Assembly (NCBI RefSeq): GCF_000308835.1
Contig: NZ_BAGN01000202.1
Coordinates: 62,001-126,000, forward strand
From: Nocardia vinacea NBRC 16497
GTDB taxonomy: Bacteria; Actinomycetota; Actinomycetes; Mycobacteriales; Mycobacteriaceae
Direction of reading: 5' to 3'
Length of the DNA: 64,000 nt
Shown piece by piece: positions 52,430 through 61,694 of this stretch. Within the stretch, counting starts at the first letter, position 1, and each line of letters opens with the position of its first letter. Both the position numbers and the translations under genes were made by a program. The notes below the pieces were generated by a model that saw only the letters and a program-made list of their open reading frames with translations, did no database searches and was not told the DNA's origin.

Positions 52430-53584
52430 TCAGCGCAGGTCGCGGAAGAATTCGCGGATATCGTCGGTCAGCAGCACCGGTTCCTCCAGGGCCGCGAAGT
52501 GTCCGCCGCGATCCACATCGGTCCAGCGGGTGATGGTGTTCTGGGTCTCGCAATACCGGCGAATAACGACATCGTGGGCGAAGACCAGGGACGCGGTGGG
52601 CACACCGGAGTTCGACTTGGTCACGCCCCAGGTGGCGCGCTGTGCATAACCGACGTAGGCGGCCGAACCCGCGGTGCCGTTGAGCCAGTACAGCATCACA
52701 TTCGTCAGCAGCCGGTCCCGGTCGATGATCTTGTCCGGGTCCACATTTCGCGGATAGGTCCATTCGCGGAACTTGTCCATGATCCAGGCGAGCTGGCCGA
52801 TCGGCGAATCCACCAATCCGTACGCCAAGGTTTGCGGGCGGGTGGACTGGATGGCGATATAGCCGAACTCCTCCCGCATGAACGCCTCGATGCGTCGGAT
52901 CCGGTCCCGTTCGAGATCGGTCAGGCTCGCCAGTTCGTCCTCGGACAGTTGCTGCGTAGGGATCGGGTCGGGACCACCGTTGGTGTGTATGCCGACAACA
53001 TGCTTCGGCGCGGCGCGACCCACCTCGGGGCCGACCGCCGCACCGATATCGCCGCCCTGGGTGCCAAAGCGTTCGTAGCCGAGCCTGCGCATGAGTTCCG
53101 CCCATGCCGCGCCGATCCGCGCGGTGGTCCAGCCGCTATCGGCGACCGGACCGGAGAAGCCGAATCCCGGCAGCGACGGAATGACCAGGTGGAAGGCGTC
53201 GGCGGGATCGCCGCCGTGGGCGCGCGGGTCGGTGAGCGGTCCGATCACGTCGAGGAATTCGACGACCGAACCGGGCCAGCCGTGCGTCATCAGCAGCGGC
53301 AGGGCACCGGGCTCGGGCGAGCGGACGTGCAGGAAGTGGATGCGCTGTCCGTCGATCTCCGTGGTGAATTGCGGATAGGTGTTGAGCTGGGCCTCGGCGG
53401 CGCGCCAGTCGTAGCCGCTGCGCCAGTAGTCGACCAGTTCGCGCAGCCAGGTGGTCGGCACGCCGATATCCCAGCCGTCGCCGGGCAACGGTGCGGGCCA
53501 GCGCGCATTGTCGAGACGATTGCGCAGGTCATCCAGCTGCTGCTGGGGGATTTCGATGCGGAACGGGGTGATTTCTGTGCTCAT
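52430..53584 (-). CDS. epoxide hydrolase (EHN-type alpha/beta hydrolase)
   Basis: 384 residues. N-terminal EHN domain ([22 protein letters not shown] in parts, residues 6-110) then an alpha/beta hydrolase fold. [10 protein letters not shown] gives the oxyanion hole, [12 protein letters not shown] carries the nucleophilic Asp (GGDxG), and [10 protein letters not shown] carries the catalytic His. Opens epoxides to diols; substrate unknown. The ATG at 53584 is preferred over the codon at 53593. It is divergent from a WYL regulator, 63 bases between starts. Confidence 0.9.
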   Translation of the reverse strand: MSTEITPFRIEIPQQQLDDLRNRLDNARWPAPLPGDGWDIGVPTTWLRELVDYWRSGYDWRAAEAQLNTYPQFTTEIDGQRIHFLHVRSPEPGALPLLMTHGWPGSVVEFLDVIGPLTDPRAHGGDPADAFHLVIPSLPGFGFSGPVADSGWTTARIGAAWAELMRRLGYERFGTQGGDIGAAVGPEVGRAAPKHVVGIHTNGGPDPIPTQQLSEDELASLTDLERDRIRRIEAFMREEFGYIAIQSTRPQTLAYGLVDSPIGQLAWIMDKFREWTYPRNVDPDKIIDRDRLLTNVMLYWLNGTAGSAAYVGYAQRATWGVTKSNSGVPTASLVFAHDVVIRRYCETQNTITRWTDVDRGGHFAALEEPVLLTDDIREFFRDLR

Positions 53585-53647
53585 GAGAACCACACTATGA
53601 GCCGCCTAGGACAGTTTCGGCCCTAGGTTTGCGGCAGACTTTCAGCC

Positions 53648-54598
53648 ATGTTGGAAACCTCCGCGCGCCTGCTGCGATTGCTGTCGCTATTGCAGACGCC
53701 TCGCGACTGGACCGGCACCGACCTCGCCGAACGCCTCGGGGTCGATGTGCGCACAGTGCGTCGCGATATCGATAAGTTGCGTAATCTCGGCTATCCGGTC
53801 GACGCGACCGCCGGTGTCGCGGGATACCGTCTCGGGGCGGGTGCGAAACTGCCGCCGCTGCTGCTCGACGACGATGAGGCGGTGGCCGTTGCCGTCGGGC
53901 TGCGCACCGCGGCCGGCGGCACCATCGCGGGCATCGCGGACAGTTCGTTGCGCGCGCTCACCAAACTCGAGCAGGTACTGCCGTCGAGGCTGCGGCATCG
54001 GGTCAGCCTGCTCCAATCGGTCACCGTCACAGTGCCTTCCGCGGGTCCCACCGTCGATCCCGATGTGCTGACCGCCGTCGCCGGTGCCATCCGCGACAAT
54101 CACCGCCTGCGCTTCGACTACCGAACACACAGCGGCACAACATCATTGCGCACCACCGAACCGCATCGCCTGGTGCACACCGGCCGGCACTGGTACCTCA
54201 TCGGCTGGGATATCGACCGCGCGGACTGGCGCACCTATCGCGTCGACCGCCTGCGCCCCCGCATCCCCACCGGCCCGTGCTTCACCCCGCGCGAGCCACC
54301 CGAAACCGACCTCGCCCACTACATCACCAGTGGCACAACGACTTCCCCCTATCGCTATGCCGCCCGCGTCACCCTGTATGTACCCGCCCAGGTCGCCGCA
54401 GAACGCATTGCCCCGACCGTCGGCGTCATCGAGGCCATCGACGATCGGACCTGCCTGCTCCGCACCGGTGCCAACTCCTTGGACGAACTCGCCATCTACA
54501 TAGCGACTTTCGGCTTCGACTGCCGAATTCACGAACCCCCCGAGCTGATCGCTCACGTACGCGAACTCACCAATCGCCTCACCGCGGCGATCGACTAG
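53648..54598 (+). CDS. YafY-type transcriptional regulator with WYL domain
   Basis: 316 residues. N-terminal HTH_11 (SARLLRLLSLLQTPRDWTG, ERLGVDVRTVRRDIDKLR) and a WYL domain (about 140-215) with the signature RHWYLIGWDIDRADWRTY, then a C-terminal WCX domain. WYL proteins sense nucleotides or small ligands and often control DNA-damage or defence genes; here the divergent epoxide hydrolase is the likely target. Confidence 0.9.
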   Translation: MLETSARLLRLLSLLQTPRDWTGTDLAERLGVDVRTVRRDIDKLRNLGYPVDATAGVAGYRLGAGAKLPPLLLDDDEAVAVAVGLRTAAGGTIAGIADSSLRALTKLEQVLPSRLRHRVSLLQSVTVTVPSAGPTVDPDVLTAVAGAIRDNHRLRFDYRTHSGTTSLRTTEPHRLVHTGRHWYLIGWDIDRADWRTYRVDRLRPRIPTGPCFTPREPPETDLAHYITSGTTTSPYRYAARVTLYVPAQVAAERIAPTVGVIEAIDDRTCLLRTGANSLDELAIYIATFGFDCRIHEPPELIAHVRELTNRLTAAID

Positions 54599-54601
54599 CG
54601 G

Positions 54602-54760
54602 TCACGCCGGAAGGGCGGCGACAGCCTCGATCTCGACAACCGCGCCTGGCACGGCGAGTCCGGCCACCTCGGCGACGGTGATGACAGGCGGATTCGGCCG
54701 TCGACCCTGCACTTCACCGAATGCCGGGAATCCGTCCTGGAGGAGCTGGCCCTGAGGTGC
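54602..54760 (-). pseudogene. C-terminal fragment of a RidA family protein, in frame after the MarR stop
   Basis: 52 codons that begin directly after the MarR TGA, in the same frame. They read GQLLQDGFPAFGEVQGRRPN and then VAGLAVPGAVVEIEAVAALP before a stop, which is the end of a RidA (YjgF/Rid enamine deaminase) protein of about 130 residues. The N-terminal 80 or so residues and any start codon are missing. A deletion that joined the 3' end of the MarR gene to a RidA gene explains this best. Confidence 0.75.
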
Positions 54761-55234
54761 TCAGTCGGCTTCGCGGGCGGTGGCTTCCGGACTCACCTGA
54801 TCGCGAATGGTGCGCAGACCGGCGACGAAGGCGTTGAGCTGGTCGGGGGGCAGCAGACCGGTGAACCAGCGCTCTATGACCTCGAGGTAGTCCGGGAGTA
54901 CGCGAGCCAGGCGGGTCGCTCCGGCGGCGGTGAGGACCGCGTAGGAGCTGCGGCGGTCGACCGAGTCGAGCTCGCGGCGCACGAAACCATTGCGCTGCAG
55001 GCGGTCGACCAGTCGGGTGACGCCGCTGGTGGACAGGTTGGTCTGGGCGGCGAGATCGGTCATGCGCAGGCGACGCTCCGGTGAGCGGCTCAGGCGCATC
55101 AGTGCGTTGACATCGAGGCCGGACAGACCGTGCTTCTTCCAGGTCGGTTCCAACTTGCGGGTCAGACCGTCGTACGCCTCGTAGAGCAGGCCCATGGTGG
55201 TGAGCCTTGGATCGTCGAAGAGTTCTGCGTCCAC
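54761..55234 (-). CDS. MarR family transcriptional regulator
   Basis: 157 residues. Winged helix with SGLDVNALMRLSRSPERR, LRMTDLAAQTNLSTSGVTRLVDRLQ and the wing LDSVDRRSSYAVLT, typical of MarR. The frame is open upstream to a GTG at 55279, but that stretch contains direct repeats and the probable divergent promoter, so I use GTG 55234. No clear ribosome binding site is seen at either. It probably regulates itself and the divergent SGNH hydrolase gene. Confidence 0.85.
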   Translation of the reverse strand: MDAELFDDPRLTTMGLLYEAYDGLTRKLEPTWKKHGLSGLDVNALMRLSRSPERRLRMTDLAAQTNLSTSGVTRLVDRLQRNGFVRRELDSVDRRSSYAVLTAAGATRLARVLPDYLEVIERWFTGLLPPDQLNAFVAGLRTIRDQVSPEATAREAD

Positions 55235-55252
55235 GGTGCCGAGCTTAGCCGA

Positions 55253-55300
55253 GATAGTTGCGACGGGGATAGTTGACACGAGGAATAGATGCGCTAGATT
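55253..55300. promoter_or_regulatory. MarR direct repeats and sigma-70-type promoter for the SGNH hydrolase gene
   Basis: GATAGTTG occurs at 55253-55260 and 55268-55275. TTGACA (55273-55278) overlaps the second repeat and is followed, after 16 bases, by TAGATT (55295-55300), giving a plausible -35/-10 pair on the plus strand. A MarR dimer on the repeats would block this promoter. Confidence 0.55.
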
Positions 55301-55344
55301 GTTGTCATCGCAATATTCCTCACCGCAACTAAATGGAGATTCCG

Positions 55345-56472
55345 ATGACTACCTCTTCGCGCTGGGTCGCGGGCTTCCGTTCCACACTGGTCGACCCCAC
55401 CGAGCGGATTCGATTGGCCGAGCCGCGCAGTTTCGCCGATGAGACGGTGCGCCAGGTGCTGCACATGGTCGGGGGCGGCGAGCAGCTGCGAGTGCGGCTG
55501 ACGAACCGCTATGGTTCGACGCCGGTGACCATCGGCGCGGCCCGGATCGCGGTGCGCAAGTCCGGGGCCGAGATCGTCGCGGAGACCGATACCGAGCTGC
55601 GTTTCGACGGCCAGGCGCAAGTGATCATTCCGGCAGGGGCCGATATCGTCAGTGACCCGGTCGATTTCGCGACAACGGCGGGTACGGATCTGGCGCTCAG
55701 CGTATACCTGCCGAAAGAGACCGGCCTGGCGCCCTTCTCGCATCTGCCGATGGAGTCCAGTTTCGTGGCCGCCGGTGATCAGGTCGCCGCGATCGCGCTA
55801 TCCGAAGCCGAGGAGACCACCTCGCGCTTCTATGTGACCGGTGTCGACGTGCTCACCTCGACGAGTGGCCCGATCGTTGTCGCGTTCGGCGACTCCTGGT
55901 TCGAAGGCGTCGGGTCCACACCCGGCGCGAACCATCGTTCCGTCGACATCCTCAACGAACGTCTCACCAGCGGTTGGGTTCTCAATCAGGGCATCGGTGG
56001 GACCCGCTTGCTGACCGACCAGATCGGCGAACACGGGCTGGCCCGGTTCGACCGCGATGTGCTCGGAGTTCCCGGCGTGACCCATGTCGTCCTGAACTTC
56101 GGTATCAACGATCTGATCCTCGACAACAGCACGTCATCGGCCGAGGCGCTCATTGCCGGTTTCACAGAATTGGCCGGACGCGCCCGTGCGGCGGGACTTG
56201 CGGTGTACGCCAACACCATCGGCCCCTTCGCCGGTGTCATCTATCCGGACCTGAATGTCGCCGAGGGCCGGGTGGTTCGCCGTGATGCCAACGAATGGCT
56301 GCGCACCGCAACCATTTTCGATGCCGTGTTCGACGTGGCTGCGGCGGTCGAGGATCCGAATGATCCCGACTTCATCCGACCCGATCTGGACAGCGGCGAC
56401 GGTCTGCATTTGAACGATGCGGGTCACCGCATCATGGGTGAGACCATGACGATCCCGGGGCTTACCGACTAG
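55345..56472 (+). CDS. SGNH/GDSL-type esterase
   Basis: 375 residues. Residues 1-165 form a beta-rich N-terminal domain; the SGNH hydrolase domain follows, with block I VAFGDSWFEGVG (near 182), block II NQGIGGTRLL, block III FGINDLI and block V DGLHLNDAGH. All four catalytic residues are present. No signal peptide, so cytoplasmic. A GGAG box precedes the ATG at 55345. It is divergent from the MarR gene and ends four bases into the convergent TetR gene. Confidence 0.9.
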   Translation: MTTSSRWVAGFRSTLVDPTERIRLAEPRSFADETVRQVLHMVGGGEQLRVRLTNRYGSTPVTIGAARIAVRKSGAEIVAETDTELRFDGQAQVIIPAGADIVSDPVDFATTAGTDLALSVYLPKETGLAPFSHLPMESSFVAAGDQVAAIALSEAEETTSRFYVTGVDVLTSTSGPIVVAFGDSWFEGVGSTPGANHRSVDILNERLTSGWVLNQGIGGTRLLTDQIGEHGLARFDRDVLGVPGVTHVVLNFGINDLILDNSTSSAEALIAGFTELAGRARAAGLAVYANTIGPFAGVIYPDLNVAEGRVVRRDANEWLRTATIFDAVFDVAAAVEDPNDPDFIRPDLDSGDGLHLNDAGHRIMGETMTIPGLTD

Positions 56473-57083
56473 TTACGGGCCAGGCCGCGCAGGACGATTT
56501 CGATGCCGAGGCGGAATTCCGTCTCGGCATCGACATTTCGGGCGTCGGTGGCGGTCTCGACGAGTACCGGGTAGTCGGCCGGGGCGAGTCGGGTCATCGC
56601 GGCGGTGCCCGCGCCGGAGAGTGGGCCGTAGTGCTCGTTCTCGAGGTGGCCGAGCAGGAAGGCCATCAGGGTGCGCTGGGCAAGGACTCGGCCGATTCCG
56701 GTGAAGCCCGCATCGGTGAGGACGGTCAGCATCGCTTCGATCCAGCGCAGGCTGTTGGGGGCGGACTGACGGTGGCGCACGACAAGCGGGACCGTGGCCG
56801 GGTGGGTGGATACCGTCGTGCGCATGCGGTCGAGTAGGGCCGCGATGCGGTCGCACCAGTCCGGGTCGGTCGGTGGCGTGAGGTCGATATCGGCCAGGAG
56901 ATGGTCGACGACCAGCAGCTCGAGTTCGTCGCGGTCGGCGACGTAGCGGTAGAGGCCCATGGTGGCTATACGGAGTTCCTTCGCGACCGCGCGCATGGTG
57001 AGGCCGGACAGACCGTCGCGGTCCAGTACCGCAATGGCGGCGGCCGCGATGGCGGGGCCGGTCAGCGATCGAGGGCGGGGCAC
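56469..57083 (-). CDS. TetR family regulator of the peroxiredoxin-like gene
   Basis: 204 residues from GTG. N-terminal HTH (AIAVLDRDGLSGLTMRAV, KELRIATMGLYRYVADRDEL) and a TetR_C-type helical domain. The start is set by the VPRPRSLTGPAI N-terminus; the frame is open to 57137, which would cross the operators. Two palindromes (57093-57107 and 57125-57135) lie between it and the divergent peroxiredoxin-like gene. Confidence 0.87.
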   Translation of the reverse strand: MPRPRSLTGPAIAAAAIAVLDRDGLSGLTMRAVAKELRIATMGLYRYVADRDELELLVVDHLLADIDLTPPTDPDWCDRIAALLDRMRTTVSTHPATVPLVVRHRQSAPNSLRWIEAMLTVLTDAGFTGIGRVLAQRTLMAFLLGHLENEHYGPLSGAGTAAMTRLAPADYPVLVETATDARNVDAETEFRLGIEIVLRGLARN

Positions 57084-57092
57084 GGGTTGACA

Positions 57093-57135
57093 GCGTACAA
57101 GGTACGCGCATACTTGTTGTAGGCGTACGTCGTAC
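57093..57135. promoter_or_regulatory. two palindromic operators between TetR and peroxiredoxin-like genes
   Basis: GCGTAC-AAG-GTACGC (57093-57107) and GTACG-T-CGTAC (57125-57135) share the GTACG half-site. Their centres are 30 bases apart, about three turns, as in other TetR double sites. Confidence 0.7.
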
Positions 57136-57154
57136 ACCTACGAAGGGAGTTTCC

Positions 57155-57715
57155 ATGCCATTGCCGACCACGGTGCCCACCCGAGAACTGGTCACCATCG
57201 CCGACAGCACAATTCGGATTCCGGACCAGGATTGCCTGATCCACCTGCAATTCCGCCGCTTCGCCGGCTGCCCGATCTGCAACCTGCACCTACGCTCGTT
57301 CGCGGTCCGGCACACCGAAATCCTCGCCGCCGATATCCGCGAGGTCGTCGTATTCCATTCCAGCGCAGCCGAATTGCGCACATACGAAGGCGACCTCCCC
57401 TTCGACCTGATCGCCGACCCATCCCGAACCCTCTACCGCGAATTCGGCATCGAAGCCAAACCCCGCGCCCTCCTCGACCCCCGCACCTGGCCAACCATCA
57501 TCCGCGGTGTCACCACCGCGACCATGGCCGTGCTTCGCAAGGAAAAGCCCGCTCCCCCATCGAAACCCGAAGGCGGGCGGCTAGGGCTCCCCGGCGACTT
57601 CCTCATCGCGCCCGGCGGGCGCGTCGTTGCCAGCAAACTGGGCAGACATGCCGATGATCAATGGTCGGTCGACGAGCTGCTCGCGCTCGTACCTGCCCCT
57701 GAGCTGCGGCCTTGA
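57155..57715 (+). CDS. peroxiredoxin-like (AhpC/TSA fold) protein
   Basis: 186 residues. Thioredoxin-fold protein with a CxxC active site, GCPICNLHLRSF (near 38-49), in place of the single TxxC of true peroxiredoxins; later VVFHSSAAEL and PSRTLYREFGIE are typical of the AhpC/TSA_2 group. It should reduce disulfides or peroxides. A very good GAAGGGAG box precedes the ATG. Divergent from its likely TetR repressor. Confidence 0.85.
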   Translation: MPLPTTVPTRELVTIADSTIRIPDQDCLIHLQFRRFAGCPICNLHLRSFAVRHTEILAADIREVVVFHSSAAELRTYEGDLPFDLIADPSRTLYREFGIEAKPRALLDPRTWPTIIRGVTTATMAVLRKEKPAPPSKPEGGRLGLPGDFLIAPGGRVVASKLGRHADDQWSVDELLALVPAPELRP

Positions 57716-57773
57716 CCACCCGCCAGAGAACGAGCGATTCAGACACACAATCGCGCCGAACAGTAAGTCCGGC

Positions 57774-58349
57774 TCATGGCATCAGCGACGCCGGATCCAC
57801 GGTGAATTCGAAGGGACTGCGCAGGGTGACGGTGTCTCCGGCCGCCACCCGGTGCGTCCGTTCGTAGGTGTCTTCCGGCCCAAGGGCGTGCGCGAACAGG
57901 ACCGGCAACTTTTCGTCGGTTAGCTGGCCTTTGAACGGGTTGATCTCGACGCGCCAATAGTTGGGGATTTTAGCGGCGGCATAGAGCACGGGCTTGACCA
58001 TGCGGTCCTGCATCGTCGTCGATTTCGAGACAACTTCGACTACCAATTTCACCTGTTCGGCAGGGACCCCGCGGTCGTCCCAGTCGATCGGGCCGACCGC
58101 CACCATCAGGTCGGGAATGGGCTCGTCGTCGCCGATCAGCACGCCCACGCCTTCCAGCACGACGTATCCAGGAGGCAGTACGTCGTCCAGAGCGCGCGTC
58201 AGCCATTTGATCAGCCACTGATGCCGCGGCTTGGGAGCAGCGTTCACGACGAGCTGGCCATTCAGCACCTCGTACCGTAATCCGTCTTCGGGGATGTGAT
58301 CGAGGTCCGCGGCCGTCCAATGGTCGGACCGAGGAGCGGGCATTGCCAT
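57774..58349 (-). CDS. Uma2 family (DUF820) nuclease-fold protein
   Basis: 191 residues. DUF820/Uma2: WTAADLDHIPEDGLRYEVLNGQL in parts, the catalytic PD-(D/E)xK-like PIPDLMVAVG ... VKLVVEVVSKST, and a C-terminal beta domain (FTVDP). Actinobacteria carry many Uma2 genes; their role is unknown, possibly mobile or defence-linked. A GGAGGTGG box fixes the start at 58349 rather than 58370. Confidence 0.88.
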   Translation of the reverse strand: MAMPAPRSDHWTAADLDHIPEDGLRYEVLNGQLVVNAAPKPRHQWLIKWLTRALDDVLPPGYVVLEGVGVLIGDDEPIPDLMVAVGPIDWDDRGVPAEQVKLVVEVVSKSTTMQDRMVKPVLYAAAKIPNYWRVEINPFKGQLTDEKLPVLFAHALGPEDTYERTHRVAAGDTVTLRSPFEFTVDPASLMP

Positions 58350-58518
58350 TGGAACCACCTCCAACCTCATCGAACGGGAGCGAACGATGTCCGCTCAGTC
58401 CGTCGAGTCTAGCCCGCGCAGCTCATGTCAGTGGCGTGTCAGCGGGGGTGGGCATGGTTCTGGCAGGCCGCACAGGGGACCTCCCTGAGGTGGCAGGCAG
58501 GACGGAAAGGGTTGGACG

Positions 58519-59904
58519 ATGTCTGAGGTTGCGCTGGGGGAATTCGTGGCGGAGATGGCTGCGAAGTTCGGGGTACCGGGGGCTGCGGTCGGGGTGTGGG
58601 TTGATGGGCGGGAGGTTTTCGCCGCGCATGGGGTGACGAGTATCGAGAGTCCGGTGCCGGTGGATCGGGACACGATGTTCGTGCTGGGGTCGGTGAGTAA
58701 GACGTTCACCGCGACGGCGTTGATGCGGCTCGTCGCGGAGGGCAAGATCGAGTTGGCTGCGCCGGTGCGGCGGTATGTGCCGGAGCTGGTGCTGCGCGAT
58801 GAGGCGGCCGCGGTGGAGATGACCGTGTTCAATCTGCTCAATCACACTGCGGGGCTGGGGATTCGGCTGATTGTCGAGACCGGGGACGGGGACGACGCGC
58901 TGGCCGGGTATGTGGCGCGACTGGACGAGTTGGATCTGATCGGGCCGGTCGGTGCTCGCGCGTCCTATTCGCAGGCGGGGTACAACCTGCTCGGGCGGGT
59001 CATCGAGAAGGTCACCGGGCTGACCTTCGAGAAGGCGGTCGCGCAACTGCTGCTCGATCCGATCGGGCTGTCGCACAGTCGTTATCTGCCGAGCGAGATC
59101 ATGACTCGGCGCTTCGCGGTCGGACACAATCGCGGCGCGGATGGCGCACTGACAGTCGCACGCGAATGGAAGGACACACGCGCCAACAATCCGGGCGGCG
59201 GCATCGTATCCTCGGTGGCCGACCAGTTGCGTTGGGCGCGTTTCCAACTCGGTGACGGCCGGGCCGAAAGCGGTGAACGGGTATTGCCCGCCGAGGTGCT
59301 GGTGCGAATGAAGGAGCAGACCGTCGAGTTGCAGGGCAGCTCGCTCGGCGATGCCTTCGGCATCTGCTGGTTCCTACGCGATGTGGACGGTGTGCGAATC
59401 GTGAGCCACGGCGGTTCCTCGAACGGCCAATTCGCCGAACTCATTACGGTGCCGGAGCGGAATTTCGCCATTACCGTCATGTCCAACGCAGGCCCCGACG
59501 ACGGCATCCAGTTCAACCAGGCCGTCGTGCGATGGGCGCTGGAGCACTATCTCGGGTTGATCGACAAGGATCCCGAACCCCTGCCCTTCGATCCGGCACG
59601 CGCCGAGGAGATCGTCGGCGACTATGAAATCGACGCCATGACCCTCACCATCGGCACCGATGAGACCGGCCTGACAGTTGCCTGCGGAATCAAACCCGAG
59701 GTCCGCGCCGCATCCGAAACCGAACTTCCCCCGGACCTTCCGGCGGCCGGTCTCGGCCTGCTGCCCGGCAACCGCGACGAATACATCGTCACCAGTGGCG
59801 GTCTACAAGGTCAGCGCGGTTTCTTCACCCGCGACGAACGCGGCCGAATCGTTGGCGCCGATATGGCCGGACGGATGTTCAACCGGGTCTCGACCACGGC
59901 CTGA
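58519..59904 (+). CDS. serine hydrolase of the class C beta-lactamase / EstB family
   Basis: 461 residues. Penicillin-binding fold with SxxK nucleophile motif GSVSKTFTA (near 55), second motif YSQAGYNLLG (near 152, the Tyr-x-Asn region), and third motif SHGGSSNGQFAEL. The C-terminal 90 residues form a separate lipocalin-like beta domain. Without a signal peptide it is likely cytoplasmic and more probably an esterase or peptidase than a beta-lactamase. It is divergent from the Uma2 gene. Confidence 0.88.
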   Translation: MSEVALGEFVAEMAAKFGVPGAAVGVWVDGREVFAAHGVTSIESPVPVDRDTMFVLGSVSKTFTATALMRLVAEGKIELAAPVRRYVPELVLRDEAAAVEMTVFNLLNHTAGLGIRLIVETGDGDDALAGYVARLDELDLIGPVGARASYSQAGYNLLGRVIEKVTGLTFEKAVAQLLLDPIGLSHSRYLPSEIMTRRFAVGHNRGADGALTVAREWKDTRANNPGGGIVSSVADQLRWARFQLGDGRAESGERVLPAEVLVRMKEQTVELQGSSLGDAFGICWFLRDVDGVRIVSHGGSSNGQFAELITVPERNFAITVMSNAGPDDGIQFNQAVVRWALEHYLGLIDKDPEPLPFDPARAEEIVGDYEIDAMTLTIGTDETGLTVACGIKPEVRAASETELPPDLPAAGLGLLPGNRDEYIVTSGGLQGQRGFFTRDERGRIVGADMAGRMFNRVSTTA

Positions 59905-60026
59905 TGCGTAAACGAGTGATAGCCGGGCTTAACGGCCCACCCTCACTCGATACGGGCCACGCACTCACACCAGGCGGGACGGGGTAGGTGCGCCAAGCTG
60001 GATCGGCCGTAAAGTCCGTCAGACGG

Positions 60027-60863
60027 CTATCTAGCCCGCCTTTCGAGCGCCTTCCGGATGAGTTCCCGCGCTGCCTCACCTGTAACCGATTGACCGGCAA
60101 GCACATCGAACGCCCGACCGTAGATCGCAACCTCTCGCGGTTGCGTAATCGTCAGCTCCGCTGTGATGCCTTCAACCGTGACCATGCGCGAGTCGAATAT
60201 TACGAAGTTCGTCGTTTGCATCGGCGGACCAGCTGGCGCCGGAATGATTCCAAGCCGAACCCGGGAAAGGCCGATCACGGCCATGAGCCGGTCTAGCTGC
60301 CCGATCATTACGGCGTCGGTGCCGACCGAGGTATACAAAGCTTGCTCGGCAATCAGGATATGAAAGCGCCGTTCACCCCTGTAGAGATATTGCTGACGTT
60401 CGAGCCGCTTAGATACGGCTTCGTCTATGTCGTCGGGAAGTCGGTAGAAATCGACTGAATGCCTCAATATGGCTTCGGCGTAGTCGGCAGTCTGAAGAAT
60501 TCCGGGAATAACGACCGGCTGATAGATCCTCATCAGTTTCGAGCGCTCAGCGAGCCTGACCGACTTCTGCTGTCCCCGTTTGAGCCCTGCTGCGTGCTGT
60601 CGCCGGTACTCCATGTAGGCGGCATCTATGTTGTGGACTGTCGCTAGCAGATCTTCGAGTTGATCACCTGCGCCGGTGTGAGCGCAGTAGGCACGAATAT
60701 CCGCGTCGGACGGCTTGACCCTGCCGTACTCGATCTTGGAGACCTTCGTTTCGTGCCAGCCAGACAGGCGCGCAAGCTCACGGCCTGAGATTCCCGACCT
60801 TCGCCGGATCTCCCGAAGCCGCTGCCCGAGCGCCTGCTGGGCCTCATGAACGCCGTTGCTCAC
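60027..60863 (-). CDS. XRE family regulator with DUF5753 domain (WhiJ-like)
   Basis: 278 residues. HTH_31/XRE domain at about 6-70 (LGQRLREIRRRSGISGREL, LSGWHETKVSKIEYGRVKPS), then the DUF5753 effector domain (about 85-275) with IYQPVVIPGILQTADYAEAI in parts. These are streptomycete WhiJ-type regulators, which act with small partners. The GTG start overlaps the stop of the upstream DUF6879 gene (GTGA), so they are coupled. Confidence 0.9.
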   Translation of the reverse strand: MSNGVHEAQQALGQRLREIRRRSGISGRELARLSGWHETKVSKIEYGRVKPSDADIRAYCAHTGAGDQLEDLLATVHNIDAAYMEYRRQHAAGLKRGQQKSVRLAERSKLMRIYQPVVIPGILQTADYAEAILRHSVDFYRLPDDIDEAVSKRLERQQYLYRGERRFHILIAEQALYTSVGTDAVMIGQLDRLMAVIGLSRVRLGIIPAPAGPPMQTTNFVIFDSRMVTVEGITAELTITQPREVAIYGRAFDVLAGQSVTGEAARELIRKALERRAR

Positions 60864-61384
60864 CTCCGGATGTCTACCGCGTACTCGGTGTACGGCGTAG
60901 CTAGCTGCCACAAGCGCTCTTTCACCTGTCGGCACTGGTCGGCAATCCGCGGGTCTGTGGTCAGAGCTGACGCCCCGGCCGCACGTCCGTTCTCGTCGAC
61001 GAGGTTGAACACCACCCGTTCGTCATCCAACAGCCAGAAATCGTCGGCGGGCACGTCTCCGGCGAGATGCCGGGGAAGGTACCGGATCTCTTCACCCGCT
61101 TCGGTATTCAGCGCCGTCAGCGCTAGCAACCAACGCTGGTAGTCCACGTGAGGCACTGTGACAACCCGGACACGGGTCACACGCACACCCCGGCCGGTTG
61201 TTGCCCGTACAAGCTGCCCCCACGGTTCGAACCATGCGTTGTCGTCCGGCTCACCGTTCAGGAACCGCCGCAACGGTTCTGACTCGTTCGGCACTGCGTA
61301 GGTGTCACCGACTTCGAGGTGGAACGCTTCCCGTTGGCACTGCCCGAACAGGTCAGGCCACGGATTACTGCGAAGCAGTTGCAC
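60860..61384 (-). CDS. DUF6879 family protein
   Basis: 174 residues, mixed alpha/beta, with FGQCQREAFHLEVGDTY, ATTGRGVRVTRVRVVT, PADDFWLLDDERVVFNL. Such proteins are commonly found next to DUF5753 XRE regulators in actinobacteria; no activity is established. It overlaps the genes on both sides (by 20 and 4 bases), so the three form one operon. The start at 61384 lies inside the upstream gene. Confidence 0.85.
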   Translation of the reverse strand: MQLLRSNPWPDLFGQCQREAFHLEVGDTYAVPNESEPLRRFLNGEPDDNAWFEPWGQLVRATTGRGVRVTRVRVVTVPHVDYQRWLLALTALNTEAGEEIRYLPRHLAGDVPADDFWLLDDERVVFNLVDENGRAAGASALTTDPRIADQCRQVKERLWQLATPYTEYAVDIRR

Positions 61385-61694
61385 CGTAGAACGTCCTTTC
61401 TGCCTTTGGAACCTCGATAGCGGTTTCGTAGATCTCCATCGTCATCTGGCCCAGCGTCGCACGGTCCGTGATCGGGCTACCGGACACAAGGAACGTGCCT
61501 CGGCCCGAATCGGTCATGGTCGCATTGATGAACGTGTCCGGCTCGAGGAATCCCAACAGCAGGTGCGGAATCTCAACCGTCTCCGGCCGATCGGTAACCC
61601 ATCCAATGATCGCGTAACTGCCCTGGTCAGTGGCGTAGAGGGTCGGGCAATCGTTGGTTCCCGAACCACCCTTACCGAGGAAATGCAAGAGCAT
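61365..61694 (-). CDS. hypothetical protein, first gene of the XRE-DUF6879 operon
   Basis: 109 residues. LLHFLGKGGSGTNDCPTLYATD at the start (in parts) and TVEIPHLLLGFLEPDTFI in the middle; a short beta-rich protein with one Cys. I know similar small proteins beside WhiJ-like regulators but no function. It overlaps the DUF6879 gene by 20 bases. The promoter should lie in 61695-61790, an AT-richer stretch than the rest of the window. Confidence 0.75.
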   Translation of the reverse strand: MLLHFLGKGGSGTNDCPTLYATDQGSYAIIGWVTDRPETVEIPHLLLGFLEPDTFINATMTDSGRGTFLVSGSPITDRATLGQMTMEIYETAIEVPKAERTFYGATASQ

